Shown here in pieces: positions 34,862-47,504 of a stretch of 64,000 bases of DNA. The translations under genes and the position numbers were made by a program. The notes beneath the pieces were generated by a model. That model was not told where the DNA came from, made no database searches, and worked only from the letters and a program-made list of their open reading frames with translations. Numbering within the stretch: the first letter of the stretch is position 1; each line of letters begins with the position of its first letter. Source of the stretch: Ascidia mentula (lineage: Eukaryota > Chordata > Ascidiacea > Phlebobranchia > Ascidiidae). Where the stretch lies: the NCBI GenBank assembly GCA_947561715.1, contig OX387204.1:12529001-12593000 (forward strand), in the 5' to 3' direction.

Positions 34862-37800
34862 TTAAGCAGGTACAACTGTAAGTGCCCGAAACATCATTTG
34901 CAAAAAGACACTAAAAATGGTGACAAGGAAAGTAAAAACTTTGTAGTTGGAAGGAGATTCAGAAGTGGTCATCTTTGGTGGCTCGACAGTGGGACAACTC
35001 GGTGTGGTCAAAGTCGTAGCTGGAGTGGAAGAAATTGGTGTGGTCGAAGTCATAGTTGGAGTTGAAAACATTGTGGTAGTGCTGGCTAAGAGACCTTCTG
35101 TAAAGCAAAAGTATTTGATACATTAGGTTTACTTTTTGATCGCTGAGTAACGCTTACCTGTGGTAAAAGTGAAGTTAGTAGATGAGTTTGTTGAGAACGT
35201 GGGTTTGACCATGATGGTATAAACAGAGGTTGGGTTAAGATTAGCAAACGCTGCTTCTCTGTTGTGAAGTCTGCTGTACTTTGTGGTCCTTCAATCAATG
35301 TCACGTCATAATAAAACATTACATAAGCTGGAACCAATCTTTCCCACTTGATAATGACAAAATGAGGTCCCACTGTTTCCGGTGTAATTGTGACATCACT
35401 GTTTCCTGTGGTTAATTTTTTAGACAAGAATTTGTTTAAATCTCACTTTTCATCAACAACTTACCATAACACTCGGTGCTGTCAAAACAGTAACAACTGG
35501 TTCCATAATAATTTTTATCGCAGGTACCGCTGATTCCACAAAATGAATAAGAAGTTGAATCGCATCTTCCTGCAAATTTTGTAGTGTTTAGTGGGACTTG
35601 ATGATTTTTACGTTATTGTAACATACCCACGCAATTAATTCCATTGCCAAAGTATCCCAACTTACAAGAACATGTGAAACTGCCCATTGTGTTCGTACAT
35701 ACCGCCTCATTGTGGCAGTTGTGCAAACCGTAAAAACATTCATCAATATCTGTAGTAAAGGTAAACTTATTTGACTAAATATTAATTAATGAAAAATTTA
35801 ACTATTATAACCTATACAAGCTCCTCCTGAAAGCGTAAACCCAGCTCCACAACCATGAGCAGGATTCGGTGTGCTTGGCGACAAAGTTGGGTCAATGGGC
35901 GTTTCAGGTTCTGCAATACAGTTGCCAAGATAAAAACTAAATTTAAAGTTTTTGTTTTATGTTGAAAGGGAAAGAGTGAGGTACTTTACCTGTTTGAGCT
36001 AAAATGCTCGCAGATGCAGTTCCAAGATGGTTATAGACAACTACAGTTAGATTATAAGTTGTTGATGGCTTCAGAAACGAAAACGCTGCTTTTCTTGGAA
36101 TGTGTTGATCATAGGAAACTCCATCACCGGACAGAAATGCACTTCTATATGCAACTTTGTTGCTTGTCCATGAAAAACTGAGACCGGTACCAGATTTCCA
36201 AGTTATTGATAAGTTTCCAACAGAAGGTGGTTCAACTTTTAAAAATAGATTAAACTCTAGAATGCATTTTAAACCTCCATGAAGCTTCTTATTTGGAGTT
36301 TTAACTTAGGTGCATTTTTGTATCTAATTTATGTAAAATGTATATGTTTGCAATCCGTTGATGGAGGGTCTGTGAAATTGCTTAGATCCGTACTGCTGAT
36401 AAGGTTGGAGACCTCTGGTTTGTACCACAAAAAAAAGTGTCAAATTCAAAGGCAATTTTTGCACCACTTACGAAAAGCTGTTATACTGTAAGTCGCTTCG
36501 CGGGCAAACTTTTTTGTAAGTAAAGTCAGTCTGTCGTTACACACTTACCAAAGGTGTCAGACAAAAGGGGATATGTATCACATCCTCCTCTTGAATAACA
36601 TTCTGTTCCTCCACAATGCTCTATGAATATTTACATGATGAAATCCTACGAAATTTAAATTTATGCGAATTGCCTAAAATTAGAAACACAGTTATTCCAT
36701 TATTGAATGAAGAACTTTATTAAAGATTTGGGAAGTTTCATCCTAAACTTATGTCACCCCATTAGCAGTAATTTTTGTAACCGAAAGTTACGGTTTTGAT
36801 TCACAAGAGAAAGCACATACGAGTGCAGACTTTTCCATTCCCAACATAACAATTGTTGCAAATGCAATTGTAACTTCCAGGTGTGTTCGTGCATACCGCG
36901 TTCGAATCACATGGATCACTTCGGCACTCATTAATATCTGATGAAAAAACACATTTGGTTTGACAAACGGGTTGTCTTTACACATAAACTTGGCTTGTAG
37001 TTGTGAATTTTATTCATAAACATGTCGTCTGTGGACAGCTGCTCATGGATAAAATAGATTACACAGGCAAATTCAAATAAAGTTTTCTGCACAGTACTAA
37101 ATGGAATGTGTTATCTATACACAAAAAGTAAAGTATACTTCACCATTTTATCTTGACGCGAAAAATATTTTTATCTCACATGTCGAAACTAACAGAAGTC
37201 AGATGCAAAATTCGGTCCAATTTACAAGAACGGGGAACTTGCCGATGCAATTGAATCCGTCACTTGTGAATCCAGAACAGCATCTTAGTGGCGGAGAGTT
37301 GACACATCCCGACGTTGTTGGAGATGGAAGGGTTGAAATCGTTGGTTTGCAAACTGTAAAAGCATGCGACTATAACTCATTCCACATTTATCAAAAAACA
37401 AGTAAATAATACCAAAATCGGAAGTTGGTCGTGAATGAGTAATCGAACTTACGAGTTCTGACTGTAATACTTTGAGTGGATGTGGAAATGAAGTTCCGAG
37501 CTGTAACTTTTATGTTGTACTCGGTATCAGGCTGCAAGTAAATGAAACCCATCTGCCTCGTTCCAGAATAGTAATATTTTGTCCCGGTGGTTGAAGCATC
37601 TGCTGTGTTTGCGTTGCTGGCAACCCATCCAATAAACAGACTGTTGTGGGTTCGCCACAAAACCTTGACATTGTGAATAACTGGTTTTCCTGTAGATAAA
37701 AAAACGTGACCAGTATGAAAAGAAATATTAATTTCTGTTTTTACCAAGTAAATTTTTACAGAACAGCAGCACGTTATACTTACCACTTGTGAAACAGGTG

Positions 37801-38455
37801 TAACCGTTCAAACCTTCAGCACAACGACCAGGGCAAGAACTATTGCAGTATCCTAAAAACATCAATGTATAAGAAGAAAAATTATAATTTGTTAAGTTAG
37901 GTTAACCAAAGTTAATTTTTTGTTCGCGAAGCTAATGAGATGGTGTAAAAATTTATTTCGACTTCTATATGAATAAAAGGAAGGTTCTGGTTACGATGCA
38001 ATCAGACAAATTAATCACGTTTTTCTCTGATGCTATATATTAGCGGTTAATGTAATATTCCTGTAAATGTATAAAACAAGGAAAAGCAATTGAGTTGAAC
38101 AGCTATTTCAACTAAAAGCACAAACCTTTGCATTCGAAACCGTCACCTACAAACCAGTCTTTGCACTTACAAGTGTATCCCCCACTTGTGTTTATGCAAT
38201 TTGCCTCAACGATGCGTGAGTCCCAAGACCGCATTCATCAACACCTAAAAACATTACTTAGTTACCGACTATAAAATACTGTTTTTCAATGAAAACGAGA
38301 CTAAAACTCACTGTTGGACCTAAAGTTTTTACATATTATACTTGTTGTACGTTAAAATTCAAAATATTCGAAAAGTAAAAGTAATATTTGTACCCACCTT
38401 GACATTGGACGCATGTTACAACAACAAACACGAGCACCAGATAGGACAACATCAT
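34862..38455 (-). pseudogene. Unit D: complete exon set, two frameshifts
   Basis: All 13 exons are present: signal peptide 38455-38398, EGF1 38244-38126, mini-exon 37852-37784, FN3-1 37689-37453, Pro/Thr-Cys linker 37353-37243, EGF2 36937-36821, HCGG 36620-36549, FN3-2 36235-35990, linker 35910-35812, EGF3 35749-35627, Cys exon 35569-35465, FN3-3 35405-35158, stalk and tail 35097-34862. EGF1 is 119 bp instead of 123 (a 4-bp loss near 38216), and FN3-3 is 248 instead of 258 (a 10-bp loss near 35285). All splice sites look usable. Skipping EGF1 (phase 1-1) would bypass the first lesion only. The tail is FTFLVTIFSVFLQMMF. I call it a recent pseudogene. Confidence 0.87.
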
Positions 38456-38699
38456 GTTGGCAGAATATTCAGACACTGAACCCAGCCTGCGTGACAAAAC
38501 CCCTTTTCATCCACCAACGACACAAAGCACGTTTTCTTTAAAATTTGTCATACGAAATGTCGGAAGTTATGAACGTAGTAAAACCGGATATCCCCTCGTG
38601 ATATTTTGCGTGTACATTGATCGAATCCAAGCAAACTGTGCGATGCGACACAGTATGTACATTCGATAGCCTGTCAGACTACATGGGTTTACAGGCATA
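38456..38699. other. Upstream flank of unit D
   Basis: The short stretch is the family 5' flank with the conserved blocks seen at 12338. It is cut at about 38690 by the Penelope-like remnant. No separate gene is seen. Confidence 0.5.
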
Positions 38700-39717
38700 C
38701 ACCTTTTGTTTAACAAAGATTATATCTTCTGGCGTTTTGCCTGTACGAACAACTAGGCTTCTTCAGAGAATACAACAAACACAGTAGCGAACCCACGTGC
38801 AAAGAAATTAAGCGACGAAAAAGTCTAAAAGGACGCAACAGCTAAAACACAGCGGAACATAAATCAATGGACAACATCAATCACGGATCAAACGGCCAAA
38901 CATGGGAAACAAGAGTCAAGAATGGTTACGGGCGAAATTGCGGAACACGGGCGAAAGTACTTTTCCATCATTACGATTTAAAACATTCGGTAGCGAATTA
39001 ATATAATAGTTTTCCACAAGCAACCGTTTTGCCAAAATTGTTTCTTGTTTAAATACTTTAGCTTCCTTCCAATGGATACGGTGGTCGGTGTCAAGCATGT
39101 GGGCACATAGAACATATTTATTGGGTTCCATATTACGTATGGCTGCCTTGTGTTCTTTAATACGGGACGTTAAATTGCGCTTAGTCTGGTCAATATCCAC
39201 TGTGTTACAATCAAGACGAGGAGTGCTGGCATTGAGTATTCTTGATATCCGCTCAGAAACTCCCTGTACATATGGTATGGAAGTAAATGCTGTGTATGTT
39301 TGAGTAGGTTTGTTGTGTGTGGGTGGTGTGAGATTTAGGTTAGTGGGAATATGTGTAAGTTTTAGGACGTTCCGAATGTGTTTGCGTTCAACCCTCTGAG
39401 TGTGTGGATCGGCAATATGTGTAATCGTTCTATGGTCACAGTGAGGTTTTGATGTTTCGTATGGTGTGAGGTGTATCGTAAGTAGCGGGTTAGTGTGTGT
39501 AGGCTTGCAAAAACTGGAGGTGATGGTAAGTTTCCCGTCCGGTTTTGCAGTGACGTTTAACTTAACTTGATAGAAGGTTCGATATTGTTTATGTTATTAT
39601 GAATCCCTGCGACCTCGTCTTTCGCTATGATGACGTAGGTGACATCGATATAGCGAAGCCAAAGTCGCAGGGGTGTTGTTAAGGAAGCAAGAACGGTTTG
39701 CTCAATCTGTTCCAAAG
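38700..39717 (-). mobile_element. Penelope-like element remnant
   Basis: On the minus strand the end of a Penelope-type RT is seen near 39600-39717 (LWLRYIDVTYVII), followed by a linker and a GIY-YIG-type endonuclease region (38916-39290). The second Asp of the RT YxDD box reads Val. The stretch between, about 39330-39590, is broken by stops. The 3' part (38700-38900) holds a CTGAAGA...AAAACG stem that resembles the hammerhead-like motifs of Penelope elements. Host flank sequence meets it on both sides. Confidence 0.78.
38916..39290 (-). pseudogene. Penelope-like GIY-YIG endonuclease region
   Basis: The frame reads FTSIPYVQGVSERISRIL, an RT-to-endonuclease linker, then DQTKRNLTSRIKEHKAAI and HMLDTDHRIHW with the His/Glu-rich positions and a final NYYINSLPNVLNRNDG. 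The order SIPYV, TKRNL, RIKEHK and H-x-DH-x-I-W is typical of the GIY-YIG domain of Penelope-like elements. The first Tyr motif would be in SIPYV. It has no start of its own. Confidence 0.75.
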
Positions 39718-41488
39718 TCACTCAAGCATGAAGACCCTCGCTCAACTTTTACATAACCACCTGGTTCACAAGACAGTTCAAATAATTTGTGGACAACATA
39801 AACTGGTACAAAATGTTTGCGGTAAAATATTTGCCACTCATAGACCTTGGTTTTGAAAGTAATTTTCATAAACCACTTCATTGAACGGATGCCCTTCACA
39901 TATGGTACCAAGCGAACGAATCAAGAAGAATCACCTGAAACTTTCTTCAAGACACAAAATAAATTTAATAAATTAATATATATATATATAAATTACTCTT
40001 TTTCAGTTTTCATGTCGATTTGCAATTCGAATTAATTATAAATTTTCTACGTAATGCGCTTCTGAAACAAATTGGTGAGTTTCTTACAAGCGTTTATTCC
40101 AGAATGTTGCATTATCATTGTGATACCATGCAAAGACAAGGAAGCCATCCTCATATTGGAACTGCTTGTTAAGGGGACAAGTAGCTCCAGTTTCATTGTT
40201 TATCCCTGAAGGCTTATGAGATAGCATGAATTTGTATACAAAGGTGGTGATACAACAGTTCATTAGTAGAGTAGCTCAATAATGCACGCAATCTCATCCG
40301 TTACTTGTTTTTCTATTCTCGGTTTCGTAATCAGTCATGAGGAAGCACTTGATTACAACTTTTGTTTGCTTGAAGTTTCCCAACTTAACACAAGCAAACA
40401 CCACCTTCACATTTACGTACTGGAGATCTACCACCGTAATCAGACAACCTGGCAATAAACTGAACCAGAGGTCGGAAGCCATTAGCATGCAAAAAGCCAA
40501 CTACACACTTCAGCCTTAACTAAAACAAACTATAGATGCCACGAAACTTAAGTTGGTGGGGATTACTTTGATTCTTCTATTCACTTCAAAACAAAATTTC
40601 CACCACTATACGGTTTTAGTAAATATACAAAACCTACAGTACACCAAATAGTCTGAAATGTGTTTTGTTTACAATGAGCATGGGGCCATATTAGAAGTTG
40701 CATGGCCTGCTATAGTAAACAAGAAAGAAAATATTTGTCTCTTAAAATGAGAAAAGCCCGTTTTCCGACAGCAGACTACGAAACAGAAATTTGAAAACAA
40801 AGTTAGACATTTTTTGCAAATTCCTTTAACCCTGTAACCTCCCTCACCAGCAAACCGTTGAATCCGAATAAACAATTTATTATCAAGCTGTAGGAATAAA
40901 TCCCAAACCGGCGAATAGCTTGTAGAGTCTCAGTAATATTAGCAGTGTCTTGTCACCGAATCGAAGATCAAAGATAAAACGATGATTCCAAATAGAGTGG
41001 AATCGAGCCAAATGCAAAGATACGAATGCAAAGAGCCCAATTAACAGACGCACATGATTATTTGTACTTGGGCTATCGGAAGTTTATTGGTTGGTTAAGT
41101 CACGTGCCGTTATTCATCACTTGGGTTAATATAATACAAGAACAAAGGCGTGGTCTGACATAAGCATAGGAGAACATTTTATGTGGTAAACAGGATGTTG
41201 AATGAATCACTTTACTCGAGAATATTCGATGGATAAATCATTTGGGTCACATTATGAGGTCATGTTTACACTTGGGTCGGAAGTTGCGAAATATTCAATG
41301 CATCTGATAATGGGGCTTGCAAATGCTTGAGCGATGCTGCAATCAAAATGAATTATGCAACACTTGCGCAATGCTGCACACACAACATTTCGCAATATAA
41401 GTACTGGTTTCTCTGACGTATGTAACAACCCAAATTACAGTCGTTGAACTGTTTCGACACCAAAATACGAAAAAACATTTGCCACATT
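39718..41488. other. Spacer between units D and E; no gene
   Basis: Up to about 40670 it is the rest of the 5' flank of unit D (a copy of 48470-49150 and 57170-57950). A short (TA)n run lies at about 39977-39990. From about 40675 to 41155 it is the intergenic module of 18546 and 51513, then the 3' flank of unit E. I see no reading frame that is kept among copies. Confidence 0.55.
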
Positions 41489-44400
41489 TTAAGAAGGTAC
41501 AAATGTAAGTGCCCCAAATAAAATTTGCAAAAATACACTAAAAAAGGTGACAAGGAAAGTAAAAACGTTGCAGTTGGAAGGAGATTCAGAAGTGGTCATC
41601 ATTGGTGGCTCGACAGTGGAAGAACTCGGTGTGGTCGAAGTCATAGTTGGAGTGGAAGAACTCGGTGTGGTCGAAGTCATAGTCGGAGTGGAAGAACTCG
41701 GTGTGGTCGAAGTCATAGTTGGAGTGAAAGAGCTCGGTGTGGTTGAAGTCGTAGCTGGAGTTGAAAACATTGTGGTAGTGCTGGCTAAGAGACCCTCTGC
41801 AAAGCAAAAGTATTTGAAACACCTGTTTTACTTTTTGATCGCTGAGTAACGCTTACCTGTGGAAAAAGTGAAGTTAGTTGAAGAGCTTGTTGAGAACGTG
41901 GGTTTGACCATGATGGTATAAACAGAGGTTGGGTTAAGATTAGCAAACGCTGCTTCTCTGTTGTGAAGTCTGCTGTACTTTGTAATTACACTTGTTCCTT
42001 CAATCAACGTCACGTCATAATAAAATACTTCATAAGCTGGAACCAATCTTTCCCACTTGACGATGACGAAATGAAGTCCAACATTTTGTGCAGTAATTGT
42101 GACATCACTGTTTCCTGTGGTTCATTATTTAGACCAAAGTTCGTTGTTGAAATCTCACTTTTCGTTAACAACTTACCATAACACTCGGTGTCATAACAGT
42201 AACAACTGTTTCCATAATAATTATTATCGCAGTTACCGCGGGTTCCACAAACTGAATAAGATGTTGAATCACATTTTCCTGTAAATTTTGTAGTGTTTAG
42301 TGGGACTTTAAGATTTTTAGGTTATTGTAACTTACCCACACAAATGATTCCATTGCCAAAGTATCCCAACTTACAAGAACATGTGAAACTGCCCATTGTG
42401 TTCGTACATATCGCCTCATTGTGACAGTTGTGCAAACCGTAAGAACATTCATCAATATCTGTAATAAAGTTTTACTTATTTTACAAATATAAATTTATCA
42501 CAAATTTAATTGTTATAACCTATACAAGCTCCTCCTGAGAGCGCAAACCCAGCTCCACAACCAGGAGCAGGATTTGGTGTGCTTGGCGACAAAGTTGGGT
42601 CAATGGACATTTCAGGTTCTGTAATACAGTTGCCAAGATAAAAACTAAATTTAAGATTTTTGTTATTTAATGAAAGGGAAAAAATGAGTTACTTTACCTG
42701 TTTGAGCTAAAATGCTCGCAGATGCGGTTCCAAGGCGGTTATAGACAACTACAGTTAGATTATAAGTTGTTGATGGCTTCAGAAACGAAAACGCTGCTTT
42801 TCTTGGAATGTGTTGATCATAGGAAACTCCATCACCGGTCAAAAATGCACTTCTAAATGTAACTTTGTTGCTTGTCCATGAAAAGCTGAGACCGGTACTA
42901 GATTTCCACGTTGTTGATAAGTTTCCAACAGAAGGTTGTTCAACTAATAAAGATAGATTGAAAACTAGAATGCATTTTAAACCTCCATAAAGCTGCTTAT
43001 TTAGAGTTGTAACTTAGGTGCATTTTTCACATCTAATTTATGTAAAATGTTTGCCACCCGTTGATAGAGGGTCTGTGAAATTGCTCCGATCCTTAGTGTT
43101 GAAAGGGTTGGAGATCTCTGATTTGTACCACAAAAATAGTGTCAAATTCAAAAGGATTTTTTGCACCACTTACGAAACGCCGTTATACTGTTGGTCGCTT
43201 TGCGGGCAAACGTTTTTGTAAGTAGGAAATTCTATCGTTACATACTTACCAAAGGTGTCACACCAAAGGGGAAGTGTATCACATCCTCCTTCTGAATAAC
43301 ATTCTGTTCCTCCACAATGTTCTATGATTATTTGCAAAATGAAATTTTACGAAAATTTAAATTTGTGCGAATTGCCTAAAACTAGAAACACAGCTATTCC
43401 ATCATTGAATGAAGAACTTGATTAAATATTAGGGAAGTTTCGACTTAAACTTATGTCACCATATTAGCAGCAATTTTTGCAACCGAAAGTTACGGTTTTG
43501 GATTCACAAGAGAAAGCACTTACGAGTGCAGACCTTTCCATTCCCAATGTAACAATTGTTGCAAATGCAATTGTAACTTCCAGGTGTGTTCGTGCATGCT
43601 GCGTTCGAATCACATGGATCACCTTGGCACTCATTAATATCTGATGAAAAAAACATATTTGGTTTGACAAACGAGTTGTCTTTACACATAAACTTGGCTT
43701 GTAGCAAATTTTATTCAAAATCATGTGATACCCACATATCGTTTGTGGACAGCTGCTTATGGATAAAATAGATTACGCAGGCAAATTCAAATAAAGTTTT
43801 CTGCACAGTACTAGACTTAATGTGTTATCTATACACAAAAAGTAAGTATACCTATGGAGACAGAACTTAAGCTACCCACGTTCTGGCCAACCCAGCCACG
43901 TGATTGGTTGCAACAAGCTTTGCGCTAAAGAAGATCACAGCAAATGAAACAAAGTACTTTCACGTGGTTTCGGCCTTGGACCAGGCCATATCAGCGCGAC
44001 TTATTGACTTGCTTGAACGACCGCCTGCCAAAAACAAGTTTGAAGTCATTCGAAGGCTTTTATCACAGGCGCTTGGATCAGACGCGCGCCAATGCTGCCC
44101 TCCGTGCTCTTATCAGGGAAACAACAACGCCGGTTGCCTGTAATGGCTGGGGCAACTGGCGACTCTTAAGCCTGTTCTTTCTTTGGGGAAAAGTTTCCGG
44201 CCGCAACTTTTTGGTTGACACTGGTGCTGAAGTCAGCGCACTTCCCCCTACTGGCTTCGAACGTCGCACCATACGCTGTGGTTCCGTTCTCAAGGCCGCT
44301 AATGGAAGCTACATAGCCACTTTACTGTTACAAAGTTGTTCAACTGCACTTCCCCTTTGGTGTTTACAAATGGAAGTTTGTGTTGGCCGATGTCTCACGT

Positions 44401-47400
44401 CCACTGCTCGGTGCTGACTTTCTCCGCGCTAATCGCCTGCTTGTCGACGTTGACAAGAAACGTCTTGTTCACTCAGGGGTGTTCGCGAGCTACCCCTTGA
44501 AAACGTCTCTACACCAACCGCCACAACTTTGCACTCTCAATTCCGTGCTTTGCCCCTACGAGAAGTTGCTGGAGAAGTTTCCAAAGGCAAAAATGCCAAG
44601 ATTTTGTGATTCCTTGGCTAAGCACGGTGTTCAGCACCACATTGTAACTGATGGCTAATGATGTTCCCAGTTCCAAATTATCCAGCCTGGCCGGATCCGG
44701 ATAGTTATCAATCGAATCCGGCAGGATAATTTGGATCCGGCAGTTTGTTAACACCGCTTCGTGTATTTTATTGGTTTGGCAAAAATGTTTGATTGCCAGA
44801 AGAATGCTATGTTAAGGTTAACTTATCATGAGTGGGAAGTTCAAGACATGCAGTCCACATGGAACATCTCGAGCAGCTTTTCCAACGGCTTTCGGACCAA
44901 GGTCTCGTCGTCAACTTACAAAAGTGCGAGTTTGGCAAAAGCAGCATCGAGTTTCTTGGGCCTTTCGTCGACCAATGCGGCATCAAACCCCTGTCCAGCA
45001 AAGTAGACGTTGTGAGGAACTTTCCTGTGCCAACAACCATCAAAGGTTGACAGGAGTTTTCAGGGATGGTCAATTTCTACCACAGGTTCGTGCCCAATAT
45101 TGCCAATATTATGAAACCGCTCTATGGTGCTTTAGCGGGCAAACCTAAGCAACAGGTGTGGTCGGTCGACCTGTAGAGGGCTTTCGATAAGGTTAAAGAC
45201 GCTCTCGCCATTGCTACGCTTTTGCATCATTCACAGTGGCAAGCTTGCATCGCACTCACGACCAATGCCTTTGCGAACGCTGTGGGTGCCGTTCTTGAAC
45301 AATTTTCTGAAGGTCATTGGGCCCCTCTTGGTATCTTCAGCCGTCAGTTGAGAAAGCCGGAAACGAAGTACAGCTCCTTCGACCGCGAGCTTCTTGCGCT
45401 GCACCTGACCATTAGGCATTTCCGCTATTTTCTGGAAGGGCGCAAGTTTACTGCGTACACCGACCACAAACCGCTTACTTTCGCATTTAAGAAGGCTGCC
45501 GACCCTTGGTCTGCTCGCCAGCAACGTCAACTTTATGGCGTCGCCAACATACCACTTTACTCAAAACTATTCTTCCTCTTTCCTGACAAAAACTAATATA
45601 AACACAGAATTTTAGATACACCTAACCCCTGCTCTTTCTTTTATTGAGTTTAATATTGGTTTACCCCCCTAACCTACATTTATTTTTTGAATACACCCAA
45701 ATTCAACTACTTCGCTTCTTGGTTATTTCAGTTCTCAGAGCACTTATGCCACAAAACCCCTATTATTTCGATAATCCTACTTATTTACATTTTCCCCAAC
45801 TCCTTAACGATCATACACACGAGCACCGAGCACTGATTATTATTTTGAACACCACCCTTACCCACACAATATGGAAAACCCGAAATAAAATTAAAAAGAA
45901 TCACAATGTTGTTAAAAATATCCCTTAAAAAATGACGCAATCCTTTCGTCAATCTCTCAATTTTAAATATCGGTTACTGCGGTCCTGCAGGTGGTAGGCT
46001 ACTTGTCAAAGCCGTATATTTTTTTACCGGGCCCCACCGAGTGTACCCCTTTCTTTCTTTCTTTCTTCCGCTTTCTTCCCCTCCTCATTAAAATCGCAAT
46101 ACTCCATTTCTGTACATGTTCACTTCCATTTAGCGTAACTCTCCCACTTTTATTTCGCGCTCTCTTCTTGTACATATTGAAAATACCTGTTCTACCCTTT
46201 TTCGCGCTAGTTTTAAATATATGAAAGAATCAACCGCTTTACTTTGCCATTTTAGAAGTTAGATGCAAAGTTCAGTCAAATTTAGAAGAACGGGAAACTT
46301 GCCGATGCAATTGATTCCGTCACTTGTGAATCCAGAACAGCAACCTAGTGGCGGAGAGTTCACACATACTGACGTTGTTGGAGACGGTAGGGTTGGAATT
46401 GCTGGTTCGGAAACTGTAAAAGCTTGCGGTTTTAACATCATCGCATATTTATCATAAAACCACTAAAAGATACAAAACTCAGAAGCTAGTCGTGAATGAG
46501 TAATCGGACTTACGAGTTCTGGCTGTAATAACTTGAGTGGATGTGGAAATGAAGTTCCGAGCTGTAACTGTTATGTTGTACTCGGTATCAGGCTGTAAGT
46601 AAAGGAAACCCGTCTGCCTCGTTCCAGCATAGTAATGTCTTGTGTTGGTGGTTGAAGCATCTGCAGTGTTCGCGTTGCTGGCATTCCATCCAATAAACAG
46701 ACTGTTGTGGGTTCGCCACAAAACCTTAGGATTGTGAATAACTGGTTGACCTGTGGACAAAAAACGTGACCAGTATGAAAAGAAATAATACTTTCTGTTT
46801 TCTCCTTTTTACAGAACAGCAGCACGGTATACTTACCACTTGTAAAACAGGTGTAACCGTTCATACCTTCAGCACAACGACCAGGGCAAGAACTATTGCA
46901 GTATCCTGAACATCGATGTAACCAGAAAAAAATAGATTTAATTAAGTTAGGTATACTTTTATATTTGTGGTTTGCGAAGCTAATGAGTGAACAAATTTAT
47001 TCAGACTTCCTATTGATTAAAAAATATCTTCAGGTTACGATGCAATTAAACAAATGAATCACGTTTTGTTTTGGTCTCTTTATTGATGTTATATGTTAGC
47101 GGTTAATATAATATTGTTGATAATGTAAAAACAATTGGATTGAACAGCTATTTCAACTAAAAGCACAAACCTTGGCAGTTGAAGCCGTCGCCTACAAACC
47201 AGTCTTTGCACTTACAAGTGTAACCCTCACTTGTGTTTATGCAATTTGCCTCAACGTGACATGCGTGAGTCCCAAGAGTGCATTCATCAACACCTGAAAA
47301 CATCACGTAGTTACCGACTATATAATACTGCTTTCCGAAAAAAACATGACAAAAACTCACTCTTTGACCTAAATTTTTAACATAATGTACATATTATAAG

Positions 47401-47504
47401 TTAGTATTCAAAATAAATCAAATGTAACATGAATATTTGTACCCACGTTGACATTGGACGCATGTTACAACAAGAAACACGAACACTAGAAAATACAACA
47501 TCAT
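41489..47504 (-). CDS. Unit E: intact EGF/FN3 mosaic membrane-anchored protein, 13 exons, 640 aa
   Basis: Exons: 47504-47447, 47293-47171, 46905-46837, 46750-46514, 46413-46303, 43640-43524, 43321-43250, 42943-42698, 42618-42520, 42458-42336, 42278-42177, 42114-41857, 41796-41489. Joined they give an open 640-residue frame. Order: signal peptide (1-19, ATG ATG start, VVTCVQC end), calcium-binding EGF1 (DEC...NTSEGYTC), mini-exon [12 protein letters not shown]3-1, Pro/Thr linker with CCSG, seven-Cys EGF2, HCGGTEC exon, FN3-2, linker, EGF3, Cys exon (residues 419-452), FN3-3, and a stalk with four 12-residue Thr/Ser/Pro repeats ending in an uncharged hydrophobic tail ([16 protein letters not shown]). 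This fits a GPI-anchored or C-terminally anchored cell-surface protein. The Cys exon is one codon shorter than in F. The intron after exon 5 uses a GC donor and holds a Gypsy fragment. The function is unknown; adhesion or recognition is an inference. Confidence 0.85.
41616..41759. repeat. 36-bp coding minisatellite in unit E stalk
   Basis: Four tandem 36-bp units encode [16 protein letters not shown] 12-residue repeats on the minus strand. Other units have one to two copies: F and D about two, A and B about one, C almost none. The stalk length therefore varies between genes by whole repeats. Confidence 0.9.
43852..46245 (+). mobile_element. LTR-less Ty3/Gypsy fragment in unit E intron
   Basis: It is the paralogue of 8681-11078, at the same place in the same intron and with the same frameshifts, palindrome and missing RT palm. 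Gag starts at ATG 43854, the protease [10 protein letters not shown] is near 44220, and RNase H lies at 45222-45540 (with TNA in place of TDA). The two copies differ at only scattered bases, so they were duplicated together with their host gene. Confidence 0.82.

Noticed and set aside
41547..41849. A 100-codon plus-strand frame of repeated [12 protein letters not shown]
   Set aside because: It is the antisense shadow of the 36-bp stalk repeat. A repeat with a unit divisible by three tends to be open on both strands.
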